Origin: Planctomycetota bacterium
GTDB lineage: Bacteria > Planctomycetota > Phycisphaerae > UBA1845 > PWPN01
DNA length: 64,000 bases
Direction of reading: 5' to 3'
Assembly: GCA_022711465.1 (NCBI GenBank)
Contig: JAKLEZ010000003.1
Location: 310,001 to 374,000, forward strand
Positions 8,737 through 16,846 of the stretch are shown here, in pieces. How positions within the stretch are numbered: the first letter of the stretch is position 1; each line of letters starts with the position of its first letter. Made by a program: the position numbers and the translations under genes. Under the pieces are notes generated by a model. It was not told the DNA's origin and did no database searches. It worked only from the letters and a program-made list of their open reading frames with translations.

Positions 8737-9765
8737 TCACCTTCCTCCGTCAGCCACTTCCTTGCGCTGCTTGGGCACCAGGGCCGACGAATGACCGGGA
8801 AAACTCTTGCTCGCCGGGTCGATGAAGGCCTTCGCGTGGTTGACCGCTGTCGCCGCCTCGCCGAAACCGGTGACGATGAGCTTGAGCTTGCCCGGATAGC
8901 TGGCCACGTCGCCGGCCGCAAAGACCCCGGCCATGCTGGTCTCCATCCGGCTGGTAACCACGATGCCGTTCTTGTCCAGATTCAGACCCCATTCGCGAAT
9001 CGGCCCCAGCGAGGTGCTGAAGCCGATGCTGATCAGCACCTCGTCAACTTCCAAAAACTTCTCTTCGCGGGTCCGGCTGTCGTAGATCGTGGCCGCCTCG
9101 ACCCGGTCCCGGCCGTGCACGGCCTTGAGTTCGTGGAACGTCAGCAGACGGACCGGTGATGCCCGAAGCTTGGCCACACTGTCCTCGTGGGCCCGGAAAT
9201 CGGCCGCCCGGTGAATCGTGGTGATGTCCTCGGTCACACGCAGCAGGTTCAGGGACCAGTCCACCGCCGAATCCCCCCCACCGATGATCAGAACCCGCCG
9301 TCCACGCCAGTCGGCTAGGTCCCGCACAAAGTAGCTCACTCCCCTGCCTTCGTACCCGTCGAGATGCACGCCCGGCAGCCGCTTCGGCGCAAACGCCCCG
9401 GCGCCCGCTGCAATCACCACGCTGCGGCTCGGGTGACCACCGCGGTCCGTGTCCAGCAGCAGAAAACCATCCTCTCGGCGGGTTAGCCGTAGAACCTGCT
9501 CTCCCAGTACAACCGTGGGCCCGTAAGCGGTCATCTGGCGGATGAGCTCCGCCACCAGCGTCTTCGCCAGGATGGCCGGGAAACCGGCCACATCATAGAT
9601 GATCTTGTCGGGGTACAGGGTGGTCAACTGTCCCCCAAGCAGCTCCAGGCTGTCGATGATCCGGACCCGCATGCCGCGAAGCCCCGCGTAGAAGGCGGCA
9701 AAAAGGCCCGTCGGCCCCCCGCCAACAATCGTGACGTCAGAAACATCGCCTGAACCTGCCGACAT
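8737..9765 (-). CDS. Thioredoxin-reductase-like ferredoxin/flavodoxin-NADP+ reductase
   Basis: A 342-residue FAD/NAD(P)H flavoprotein. FAD-binding DVTIVGGGPTGLFAAFYAG is at the N-terminus. GGQLTTLYPDKIIYDVAGFP is typical of the YumC-type FNR subgroup. The NADPH-site VLIIGGGDSAVDWSLNL is in the middle and the second FAD motif GVFAAGDVASYPGK near the end. There is no CxxC redox pair, which separates it from thioredoxin reductase and fits ferredoxin-NADP+ reductase. The ATG at 9765 is chosen because the residues before it do not belong to the fold; the frame itself starts at 9828. Electron carrier not identifiable here. Confidence 0.88.
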   Translation of the reverse strand: MSAGSGDVSDVTIVGGGPTGLFAAFYAGLRGMRVRIIDSLELLGGQLTTLYPDKIIYDVAGFPAILAKTLVAELIRQMTAYGPTVVLGEQVLRLTRREDGFLLLDTDRGGHPSRSVVIAAGAGAFAPKRLPGVHLDGYEGRGVSYFVRDLADWRGRRVLIIGGGDSAVDWSLNLLRVTEDITTIHRAADFRAHEDSVAKLRASPVRLLTFHELKAVHGRDRVEAATIYDSRTREEKFLEVDEVLISIGFSTSLGPIREWGLNLDKNGIVVTSRMETSMAGVFAAGDVASYPGKLKLIVTGFGEAATAVNHAKAFIDPASKSFPGHSSALVPKQRKEVADGGR

Positions 9766-9962
9766 GGGTCCGTCCGCGTGGGAGAAAGACACCCGGCCCC
9801 GGACGACGCATCCGGGCGTCCGAGCCATCCCCGTATTCTAAGGGTCGGCGGCCGGGGAATCGACCCGCCCGCAAACCCCTGGGGGTTATTTAGATCTTAA
9901 TAGATCTATTGGCCCTGGGGGGAGGTCTCGCCAACGCCCCGCCGCCGTCGCCCCGCCCTCCC

Positions 9963-9978
9963 TGTTTCACGTGAAACA
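9963..9978. promoter_or_regulatory. parS centromere site, exact consensus
   Basis: TGTTTCACGTGAAACA is a perfect 16-bp palindrome identical to the canonical bacterial parS. It lies 218 bases before the parB start. Confidence 0.95.
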
Positions 9979-10074
9979 AGGCCGGCAGTCCGGTCACAGA
10001 AACGGCCAATCCGAAGACCAACCCACGCCCAACGTCGTCGCCGGAGCTTGACCTCCGAAATCCAAATGCCCCCT

Positions 10075-10090
10075 TGTTCCACGTGAAACC
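10075..10090. promoter_or_regulatory. Second parS site, two mismatches
   Basis: TGTTCCACGTGAAACC keeps the CACGTG core and differs from consensus at two positions. It is 97 bases after the perfect site and 105 bases before parB. Close parS clusters near parB are usual for chromosomal ParB loading. Confidence 0.8.
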
Positions 10091-10195
10091 GGCAAGTCGT
10101 GACTTGATCGACCGATCTCGTTCGATTAGCATCCCGCGCTGGTCGTCACGAATACGCCTGTGCAAGAGAACCGCATCTGTCCTGGAGATCTGAGA

Positions 10196-11137
10196 ATGCC
10201 CCACCAACCACCCCCTCGACGCCTCGGACGCGGCCTGAGTGCCCTGCTTTCCATCACCGAACTGCCCGGGCACGAAACTCCCGTTCCAAGCCCCGCTACA
10301 CCCGCCGAGCCGACCCCGGCGGCCTCCAACACCCTCATCCTCAAAGTCAGTCAGCTACGACCCAATCCGCGCCAGCCCCGCCAGGAATTGCCCGCCGACC
10401 ATCTCCAGGCCCTGGCCGGCTCGATCGCCAAAACAGGCTTGATCCAGCCCATCGCCGTCCGCCCCGCCGCCGCGGGAACCTACGAGATCATCGCCGGTGA
10501 ACGCCGTTGGCGGGCAGCCCAGATGGCCGGCTTGGCCGAAATCCCCGCCATCGTCCGCGAGGCCACCGATGAGCAAATGCTCGAAATGGCCCTCGTCGAA
10601 AACATCTACCGCGAAGACCTCAACGCCATCGACCGGGCAGCAGCCTATAAACGCTACTGCGATGAGTTCAAGATCTCCTCCGAGGAGGTGGCCAAACGCC
10701 TCGGCGAAGACCGATCCACGGTGACCAACTACCTCCGCTTGCTCGAGTTGCCATCCGAAGTCAAACGGATGGTGATCAATGGCCAACTCGCGATGGGACA
10801 CGCCCGATGCCTCCTTGCCTTGCGAACGCCAGCGGACATCATCAAGGTGGCCCAGCAGTGCCTTGCGGAGGAACTTTCCGTCCGGGCCGTCGAGAAGATC
10901 GTCCAGGACAAGCTGGCCGCCCGCTCCGCCGCAACCAGTCACCAGGGGTCGACCACCGCCGAGAAGCGCCCCTTGATCCGTGAACTGGAGGAGACATTCA
11001 TCCGCGCTCTTGGAACCAAGGTCGAAATCAATGAGTCCCGCCGCAAGGGCAAAGGGAAGCTGATCATTCACTATCGCACCCTGGAGGATTTTGACCGGAT
11101 TTGCGAACGGCTGCGGATCCCGACCGGGGAGATGTAG
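10196..11137 (+). CDS. parB: Chromosome partitioning protein ParB
   Basis: A 313-residue CTP-dependent DNA clamp for chromosome segregation. It starts with the basic RRLGRGLSALL found at the N-terminus of chromosomal ParB proteins, the segment that touches ParA. The ParB/Srx domain then shows LRPNPRQPRQ and the CTP-site motif GERRWRAAQMAGL. ENIYREDLNAIDRA and the HTH SSEEVAKRLGEDRSTVTNYLRLL follow. A C-terminal dimerisation region closes with IHYRTLEDFDRICERL. The ATG at 10196 has GGAG 8 bases upstream. Two parS sites lie just upstream, but no parA is beside it, unlike the common parAB pair. Confidence 0.95.
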   Translation: MPHQPPPRRLGRGLSALLSITELPGHETPVPSPATPAEPTPAASNTLILKVSQLRPNPRQPRQELPADHLQALAGSIAKTGLIQPIAVRPAAAGTYEIIAGERRWRAAQMAGLAEIPAIVREATDEQMLEMALVENIYREDLNAIDRAAAYKRYCDEFKISSEEVAKRLGEDRSTVTNYLRLLELPSEVKRMVINGQLAMGHARCLLALRTPADIIKVAQQCLAEELSVRAVEKIVQDKLAARSAATSHQGSTTAEKRPLIRELEETFIRALGTKVEINESRRKGKGKLIIHYRTLEDFDRICERLRIPTGEM

Positions 11138-11194
11138 CCGGCGAAAGCGGTAGAGCTTGTATATTCTTAAAAACTCTTTAAGGAGTTTGCGGCG

Positions 11195-12463
11195 ATGGGT
11201 ATCGGGAGGCGGTGGAATCGTCGCGAGGTGTTGAGACTCGGTGGGGCGGTGGCGGCCGCCGCGGCGGCGGGACGAAGAGCCCGGGCCGGGGGGGCGGCGA
11301 CCCTCCCGGCAGGCGAACGCATCACCATGGGAGTGATCGGCGTCGGCGGACGGGGCAGCAGCCACCTCGAGGCATTACTGGCCCGGCGCGACGTGGCCGT
11401 CCTCGCGGTGGCGGACATCGATCGGGGGCGGCGCGAGGCCGCCGCGGCCAGGGCGGGAGGGGGGTGCGCCAGCTACAACGACTACCGCGAGTTGCTCGCT
11501 CGGCCGGATGTCGATGCAGTGGTAATTGCCACCCCTGACCATTGGCACGCCCTGAACGGGATCGACGCGTGCGAGGCGGGCAAGGATGTCTACTGCGAGA
11601 AGCCGCTGTCCCTGACCATCAGGGAAGGGCGGGCAATGGTCAAGGCCGCACGGCGGACGGCGGCCGTGTTCCAGGTCGGCAGCCAGCAGCGCTCCGAGCG
11701 CCGATTCCGCAGGGCGTGTGAGCTCGTGCTCGGCGGGCGGATCGGAAAGCTCGAGCGGATCGTGGCCCGGGTCGGCGAAGGTCCCGTCGGCCGGTGGCAG
11801 CCGAAGCAGGAGCCGCCACCTGGGCTGGACTGGGACTTCTTCGTCGGCCCGGCCGCCTGGGCCGACTATGCCCCGAACCGGTGCTTCGATACCTTCCGGT
11901 GGTTCTATGACTATGCGGGCGGTATGGTCACCGACTGGGGCGCCCACCACAACGATATCGCCCAATGGGGCAACGGAACCTCATTCACCGGGCCGGTCAA
12001 GGTCGAGCCAATCTCGGTCGAGTTTCCGGCGAAGGGACCCTACGAAACGGCCGTGCGCTTCGAAACCAGGGCCACCTACGCCAATGGCGTGGTGTTGACC
12101 ACGACCAGCGCCGGCAACGACGTCGAGTTCCATGGCACCGACGGCTGGGTCAAGGTCAATCGCGATCGACTGGAGACCAGCCGCCCGGAAATGGCCAAGG
12201 ACCCGCCAGGAACGGGCGACGTGCGGCTGGCTGAAAGCCCCGGCCACCTGACGGATTGGATCGAGTGCATCCGCATTCGCCGTCGCCCGCTCTGCGACGT
12301 CGAGATCGGCCACCGCTCGGTGACGGTTTGCCATTTGGCCAACATCGCCCTGCGCAGCGGGCGAGCGGTGCAGTGGGATCCGGAGAGGGAAGAGATCATC
12401 AATGATCCGGGATTGAGTCGATGGCTGAGCCGGCCGTATCGGGCCCCCTGGCGGTTGGGCTGA
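11195..12463 (+). CDS. Tat-exported Gfo/Idh/MocA family oxidoreductase
   Basis: A 422-residue NAD(P)-dependent sugar or inositol dehydrogenase-like protein. It has a twin-arginine signal (NRREVLRLG, then an Ala-rich stretch to about residue 35). The Rossmann motif is MGVIGVGGRGSSHLEA. DAVVIATPDHWHA and the catalytic-site EKPLSLT are those of the family. The C-terminal domain carries VTDWGAHHNDIAQW, common in planctomycetal secreted members. AAGGAG precedes the ATG by about 12 bases and TATATT (11160-11165) is a candidate -10. It is followed after 25 bases by a HEAT-repeat gene. Substrate unknown; export implies work on extracellular sugars or a bound cofactor. Confidence 0.92.
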   Translation: MGIGRRWNRREVLRLGGAVAAAAAAGRRARAGGAATLPAGERITMGVIGVGGRGSSHLEALLARRDVAVLAVADIDRGRREAAAARAGGGCASYNDYRELLARPDVDAVVIATPDHWHALNGIDACEAGKDVYCEKPLSLTIREGRAMVKAARRTAAVFQVGSQQRSERRFRRACELVLGGRIGKLERIVARVGEGPVGRWQPKQEPPPGLDWDFFVGPAAWADYAPNRCFDTFRWFYDYAGGMVTDWGAHHNDIAQWGNGTSFTGPVKVEPISVEFPAKGPYETAVRFETRATYANGVVLTTTSAGNDVEFHGTDGWVKVNRDRLETSRPEMAKDPPGTGDVRLAESPGHLTDWIECIRIRRRPLCDVEIGHRSVTVCHLANIALRSGRAVQWDPEREEIINDPGLSRWLSRPYRAPWRLG

Positions 12464-12488
12464 ACCTTCGGGCAAGGAGATCACACTG

Positions 12489-13619
12489 ATGAGCGAGAAT
12501 GCGCTGTCACCCTCCGGCGCGAGCACCCTGCCGGCGGAGAAGGCGGATGCCCGCGCGACAGATGCGGTCAGGCCGGACGATCCGCGGATCGCGGCACTGG
12601 GCGGCGGGGACCCCGCGGCCGTTCGAGATGCCTTGAAGAGCCTTGTAGAGGCAGGCACCTTATCCGTGGCCGCACTGGTGCCGGTGATGGACAAGGAGGC
12701 CGGCGACCTGGGCAGGAACGCCCGGGAGGCGCTGCTCCAGATCGCGGCCCGGGCATGGGCCGTCGGACACCAGAAGCAAGTGTCGCTGGCCCTCGTGGAA
12801 CAGATGCAACCGGGCTACTCGATCGAGACGCGGCGCTGGATCTGCCGGATGCTGGCCGTGGTGGGCGACGCCGAGTGTGTGGATCCACTGTATCGCTGGC
12901 TGGCCGACGAGCAGATCGGTGAGGACGTGCGGCGAGCGATGATCGCCATCCCGTCCCGGAACACCCTCGAGGCCCTGGTGGGGGGGCTGCAACTCGTCGT
13001 CGGCGATCCGCTTCTGGCCATCCTGGATGCCCTCGGCGAGAAGGCCGAGCGGGACGTCGTTCCTGTTCTGCGCGTGGGGGCCGAGAGCGGTGAAGACCCC
13101 ATCCGCACCAGGGCCCGGGAGGCTCTGGCCCGAATCGCCGATCCGGCCGCCTTGGCGACGATCCAAAAGGCATTCGAGGCCAGGGAACCAGGCGCGGCCC
13201 GGGCTCTCCTCACCGTGGGCGAGACCCTGGCCGACAGCGGGGCGGAGGCCGATGCCCTCGTCGCCTTCCGCACGGTGGGTTCGTTTGGCGCCGCCACCGC
13301 CATCGAATACTGCCACGCCCTGCATGGCCTGGGCCGTCTTGGGGGGGCAGAAGATGCCAAGTTCGTACTGGAAAACCTGGCCAATGCCGCCCGCTGGGGC
13401 AAATTCAAGGCCCGGATCCAGGCGGCCTCATATGACGCTTTGGCGTCTATGCCCGGCAAGGGAGTGACCGAGACCGTCACCGAGGCCGTCGCCAGACTCG
13501 ACGGGCAGCCAAAGCAGGCTCTGCAGCGGGTCCTCGCCCGGCGGCAGGCAGGCTTGGACATTGGGTTCGTTCGAGAAACCGGGACTACAATCCCAGCAAG
13601 CAAACCCGGATCTTTCTAG
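12489..13619 (+). CDS. HEAT-repeat protein
   Basis: A 376-residue protein with no signal peptide or membrane helix. After an acidic N-terminal tail of about 35 residues it is built of short paired helices. These include DPAAVRDALKSLVEAG, AREALLQIAARAW, ETRRWICRMLAVVGDAECV, IRTRAREALARIADPAAL and AAEDAKFVLENLANAAR-like units, which fits HEAT/PBS-lyase-type repeats. Such proteins act as binding scaffolds. AAGGAG lies just upstream of the ATG. It sits between two Tat-signal oxidoreductases with small gaps, so co-transcription is likely, but a partner cannot be named. Confidence 0.82.
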   Translation: MSENALSPSGASTLPAEKADARATDAVRPDDPRIAALGGGDPAAVRDALKSLVEAGTLSVAALVPVMDKEAGDLGRNAREALLQIAARAWAVGHQKQVSLALVEQMQPGYSIETRRWICRMLAVVGDAECVDPLYRWLADEQIGEDVRRAMIAIPSRNTLEALVGGLQLVVGDPLLAILDALGEKAERDVVPVLRVGAESGEDPIRTRAREALARIADPAALATIQKAFEAREPGAARALLTVGETLADSGAEADALVAFRTVGSFGAATAIEYCHALHGLGRLGGAEDAKFVLENLANAARWGKFKARIQAASYDALASMPGKGVTETVTEAVARLDGQPKQALQRVLARRQAGLDIGFVRETGTTIPASKPGSF

Positions 13620-13682
13620 AGACGGATTTCCGTCCAGGGGCTGCGCTCAGGGAACGACGGCACTCTCATGAGGAGAATGAGC

Positions 13683-14663
13683 ATGAACCGCAGGACCTTC
13701 CTCCAGTCGGCCGCAGCATCCGCCGCCGCGTTCGCCGCCGGACAGGCGGAGAGCACGGAAACCACTCCCGCGGACGAGCCCCCCTCGGGCAACGCCCCGA
13801 CGCTCCCCCGGCGCGAGTATGGCCAAACCGGCATCAAGCTGTCGGTGGTGGGCTTCGGCGGCCTGGTCGTCTCCAGCATGGAACAGAAGCACGCCAACCG
13901 ACTGGTGGCCGAGGCCGTGGAACGTGGGGTCAACTACTTCGACGTGGCCCCTACCTACGGCAACGCGGAGGAGGTGCTCGGCCCGGCCCTTGAACCCTAC
14001 CGCAAGAAAGCCTTCCTCGCCTGCAAGACCACGCAGCGCCGCCGCGACGGGGCCGCCGCGGAGCTCGATCGATCGCTGAAACGGCTGCGGACCGACCATT
14101 TCGATCTGTACCAGCTGCACGCGATCGCCGACGTCACCAAGGACCTGGACGCGGCCTTCGCCAAGGGCGGGGCGATGGAGGTCTTCATCGAAGCCAGGAA
14201 GTCCGGGCGCCTTCGGCATCTGGGCTTCTCCGCCCACTCGATCGAGGCGGCGGTGGCGGCCATGGACCGCTACGACTTCGATTCAGTCCTGTTCCCGGTC
14301 AACTTCGCCAGCTTCCTGAAGAACGACTGGGGCCCCAGGATCCTGGAGAAGGCCCGGGCCAAAGGCGTCGCCAGGCTGGCCCTCAAGGCCCTGGCTCGTC
14401 AGAAATGGCCCCAGGACGCCCCCGATCGCTCCAAGTACAGCCGATGCTGGTATCAACCTCTCACCGATCGCCGCGAGGCGGAACTGGGCCTGCGCTTCAC
14501 GTTGAGCCAGCCGGTCACGGCGGCCGTCTCCCCCGGCGAGGAAGTGCTCCTCCGAATGATGATCGAACTGGCCATGAACTTCCGGCCGATCGGCGGGGGG
14601 GAAGAGGCTGAACTCAAGACCCTGGCGGCGAAACTGACGCCGGTGTTTCCCACCACATCTTAG
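13683..14663 (+). CDS. Tat-exported aldo/keto reductase
   Basis: A 326-residue aldo/keto reductase behind a twin-arginine leader (MNRRTFLQSAAASAAAFAAG). The catalytic tetrad is readable: Asp and Tyr in NYFDVAPTYGNAE, Lys in FLACKTTQRR, His in LYQLHAI. It also has LGFSAHSIEAA and VNFASF of the (beta/alpha)8 barrel. Of three clustered in-frame ATGs, 13683 is best spaced from AGGAG (13671-13675) and gives a clean Tat signal. It is third in the run Gfo/Idh, HEAT, AKR, a set that could process oxidised sugars in the periplasm. Confidence 0.9.
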   Translation: MNRRTFLQSAAASAAAFAAGQAESTETTPADEPPSGNAPTLPRREYGQTGIKLSVVGFGGLVVSSMEQKHANRLVAEAVERGVNYFDVAPTYGNAEEVLGPALEPYRKKAFLACKTTQRRRDGAAAELDRSLKRLRTDHFDLYQLHAIADVTKDLDAAFAKGGAMEVFIEARKSGRLRHLGFSAHSIEAAVAAMDRYDFDSVLFPVNFASFLKNDWGPRILEKARAKGVARLALKALARQKWPQDAPDRSKYSRCWYQPLTDRREAELGLRFTLSQPVTAAVSPGEEVLLRMMIELAMNFRPIGGGEEAELKTLAAKLTPVFPTTS

Positions 14664-14774
14664 CCCGGGCCGGGCGACGCACCCCGGGGAGCCGGAGCCG
14701 CCATCATTCAGTAACCCCCATAGGAGTCTAATGCTTCTATTGCTGGGCGACGGGAGGCGGAGCATAATGGTTCC

Positions 14775-15392
14775 ATGCCCACACCCCTTTCCGTGCCCGG
14801 CAAGATGCGGTGCCCGCTCTGCGGCTACAGCCTCCTGGGCCTGCCCCCGGTCCACACCTGCCCGGAGTGCGGCTTCGCGTACGACCCCCACTGCATGGTG
14901 TGGCGCCTGGGTGGACGACGTTGGCATGCGGCAATCATCATCTCGGGGCTGCTCTGCGCGGTCATCGTTCTCTGGGTGATAGGCGCGGGCGCTTTCTCGT
15001 CATTGGAGTTGTGGCCCTGTTTCGTACTGCTGATCCCACTGCTGATCTTCTCCGTCTGTTGCGTTGTCAGGTCATTGAGACGGGAGCGCCTCTTCATCGT
15101 CGATCGGGCGGGCATCAGAATCCAGCATCCCCGCTTCACCGAGACCCTGGTCCCCTGGGCCCGGTTCGGCAGAGCCCGCGTCCATTGGATATCCGCCAGC
15201 CTTCACATCGAGGATGTGGAGCAACGCACCCTCATCGTGTGCCGCCACGATCAGCTTGGTTCGTTCATGCGACTGAAAAGCTGCGCGGACCGGCTCAACT
15301 CGGTCGCGGCAGTCTACCAGAACGAGCAGCATGAAGGGCCGGGCGCCGCCGTCAATGACGGGCCTTGGGGAGGGCGTGATCCGCTGCCGTGA
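14775..15392 (+). CDS. Zinc-ribbon membrane protein of unknown function
   Basis: A 205-residue protein with an N-terminal zinc ribbon (MRCPLCGYSL then CPECGFAY, about residues 11-35). Two hydrophobic helices follow (AAIIISGLLCAVIVLWVIGA and a second ending in FSVCCVV). The cytoplasmic tail reads like a bacterial PH-type domain (RERLFIVDRAGIRIQHPRF). Small zinc-ribbon/two-helix proteins of this plan are common in planctomycetes and have no known function. The ribosome site is weak (GGGAGG about 20 bases upstream). Convergent with the HD-domain gene. Confidence 0.78.
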   Translation: MPTPLSVPGKMRCPLCGYSLLGLPPVHTCPECGFAYDPHCMVWRLGGRRWHAAIIISGLLCAVIVLWVIGAGAFSSLELWPCFVLLIPLLIFSVCCVVRSLRRERLFIVDRAGIRIQHPRFTETLVPWARFGRARVHWISASLHIEDVEQRTLIVCRHDQLGSFMRLKSCADRLNSVAAVYQNEQHEGPGAAVNDGPWGGRDPLP

Positions 15393-15420
15393 GCCGGGCG
15401 GTGATGGCAAGCCCGGGGAG

Positions 15421-16527
15421 CTACGCGCGGCTTTCCTCATCCATCATCTTGAGGAACGCCAGGGCCTCCTCGACGGTACATACCTCGACACCGGTGCGAC
15501 GAGCCCGGTTGTCGACGTCGCGCAGGGTCATGAGATCGTCGAACCACTCGGACGCTTCGAGCTCGGCCCGAGCCCTGGCTCCCAGGGTATGATCGCCGTA
15601 CTCCATCGCCGCCATGTGATGGCCGATGAGGAACTCCTCCCTTTCGGTCAGCGTGCCCTCGAGGGCCTCCAACCCTGCGGACACGTGGTCGTGCGCGTCG
15701 ATGGCCTTGCCCACGTCGTGCAGCAGGGCGGCGGTGATCAGCTCCTGGTCGTACGGCACCTCCTCGCGGGCCAGCTCAAAAGCCTGCAGCGAGTGATAGA
15801 GGGCGTCCCCCTCGGGATGATAGACCGGGTCCTGCCCGACGCTCTCCAGCGGCGCGAGCAGCAGCGACCAGATGAGCAGCGGATCGACCGCCCCGACCGT
15901 CTCCGCCTCCTCGCTCGTGTCCGCGTCCGGGTGCTCACGGGCGATGAGCTGTTCGAGCTCCGCAATGGATGCCCGCTCGATGGCCGTCCCGGTAATCGAG
16001 CTCTTGAACGTGTAGTTCACCAGATCCCGGGTGTAGATGGTGAGCTCGCAGGTGTAAGTGCCCGCTACGTGAATATGGGTGAACATCCGCTCGTGGTTGT
16101 GCTTGATCACCCGCTTGTGCTCGACCTCATACTCGTAGCCGTAAGTGTCCAGCACGTCGGTGATCGCCCCCGTCTCGTTGCTGAACACGTGGATATCGAT
16201 GTCCGAGCCCTTGCGGATGTGTCCGGTGAGCGTGCTGCCGATCAGCCGGGGATTGAACGCGGCCAGCAGCCTCATGAGCCGCAGGGCCCTGACCCGCATA
16301 TCCTCCAGCTTGCGCACCCGGTTGTCGCCCTCGATCATCCGGGCCATGACCTGGACCTGGTCGCGGATCTCGCGGTTGGAGGGCAGCTCCTGCGGATGGC
16401 GGACGAAGTTCACGCCCAGCTGTGCGGCGGCCTTGCGCTTGGCGGTGAAGTACTCTTTCTCGGACCGCTCGTACATGAGCCGAGCAGCCACGATGGCGAT
16501 GTGACGCCGGAGACGGTTGTCGGACAT
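15421..16527 (-). CDS. Nucleotidyltransferase-HD domain fusion protein
   Basis: A 368-residue soluble protein. The N-terminal half holds a minimal nucleotidyltransferase core. It has GSTLTGHIRKGSDIDIHVFS, with the two metal-binding Asp residues, and a third acid in CELTIY. The C-terminal half is an HD phosphohydrolase with AALLHDVGKAID, HDHVSAG and GHHMAAMEYGDHT. The order NTase then HD recalls tRNA nucleotidyltransferase or GlnD, but the flanking domains of those (tRNA-binding arm, ACT) are not seen. It may make and break a nucleotide, or adenylate or deadenylate a target. No operon partner; it is convergent with the zinc-ribbon gene and divergent from the GH51-like gene. Confidence 0.82.
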   Translation of the reverse strand: MSDNRLRRHIAIVAARLMYERSEKEYFTAKRKAAAQLGVNFVRHPQELPSNREIRDQVQVMARMIEGDNRVRKLEDMRVRALRLMRLLAAFNPRLIGSTLTGHIRKGSDIDIHVFSNETGAITDVLDTYGYEYEVEHKRVIKHNHERMFTHIHVAGTYTCELTIYTRDLVNYTFKSSITGTAIERASIAELEQLIAREHPDADTSEEAETVGAVDPLLIWSLLLAPLESVGQDPVYHPEGDALYHSLQAFELAREEVPYDQELITAALLHDVGKAIDAHDHVSAGLEALEGTLTEREEFLIGHHMAAMEYGDHTLGARARAELEASEWFDDLMTLRDVDNRARRTGVEVCTVEEALAFLKMMDEESRA

Positions 16528-16846
16528 CGGTTGCGTGCGCTCGATATACCCACGGCCGTCGATGCGAGCGCTGGCCTTGGCCGCGTTTCCCGAGCGGCCA
16601 ACCTCATTCTACGAGCGGCCGACCGAGGCGCCAAGGACCACGGTCGAGAAGCCCGCGGATGTCGGCCGGTGCACGCTGCTCCCCGAGGCTGCCGTATGCG
16701 CGGAAGCCGTTGGCCTGACAAGGAATCTCAATTCCCGGCGGCGGAAACTCATAGACACCGTCTTCCGCAGGCGTACCATGGATCAGGTGACAGTCTTTCG
16801 GCAGACGGACAGGACGGATAACCCTACAACAAGGAGACACGTCAAC

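Larger units (their letters stand above)
9766..10195. other. Intergenic partition region upstream of parB
   Basis: About 430 bases between the divergent FNR gene and parB without a convincing gene. It contains two ParB-binding parS sites (listed separately) and an A/T-rich patch near 9888-9908 (ttatttagatcttaatagatct), which stands out in an otherwise GC-rich background. A GTG at 10160 could extend parB upstream, but the ATG at 10196 has GGAG (10184-10187) at good spacing and begins the conserved N-terminus. Confidence 0.6.

Noticed and set aside
9766..10195. parA or another small gene upstream of parB
   Set aside because: Frames here lack a Walker motif and cover the parS sites.
15331..16821. 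496-codon plus-strand open frame
   Set aside because: Opposite the NTase-HD gene, which has all its motifs.
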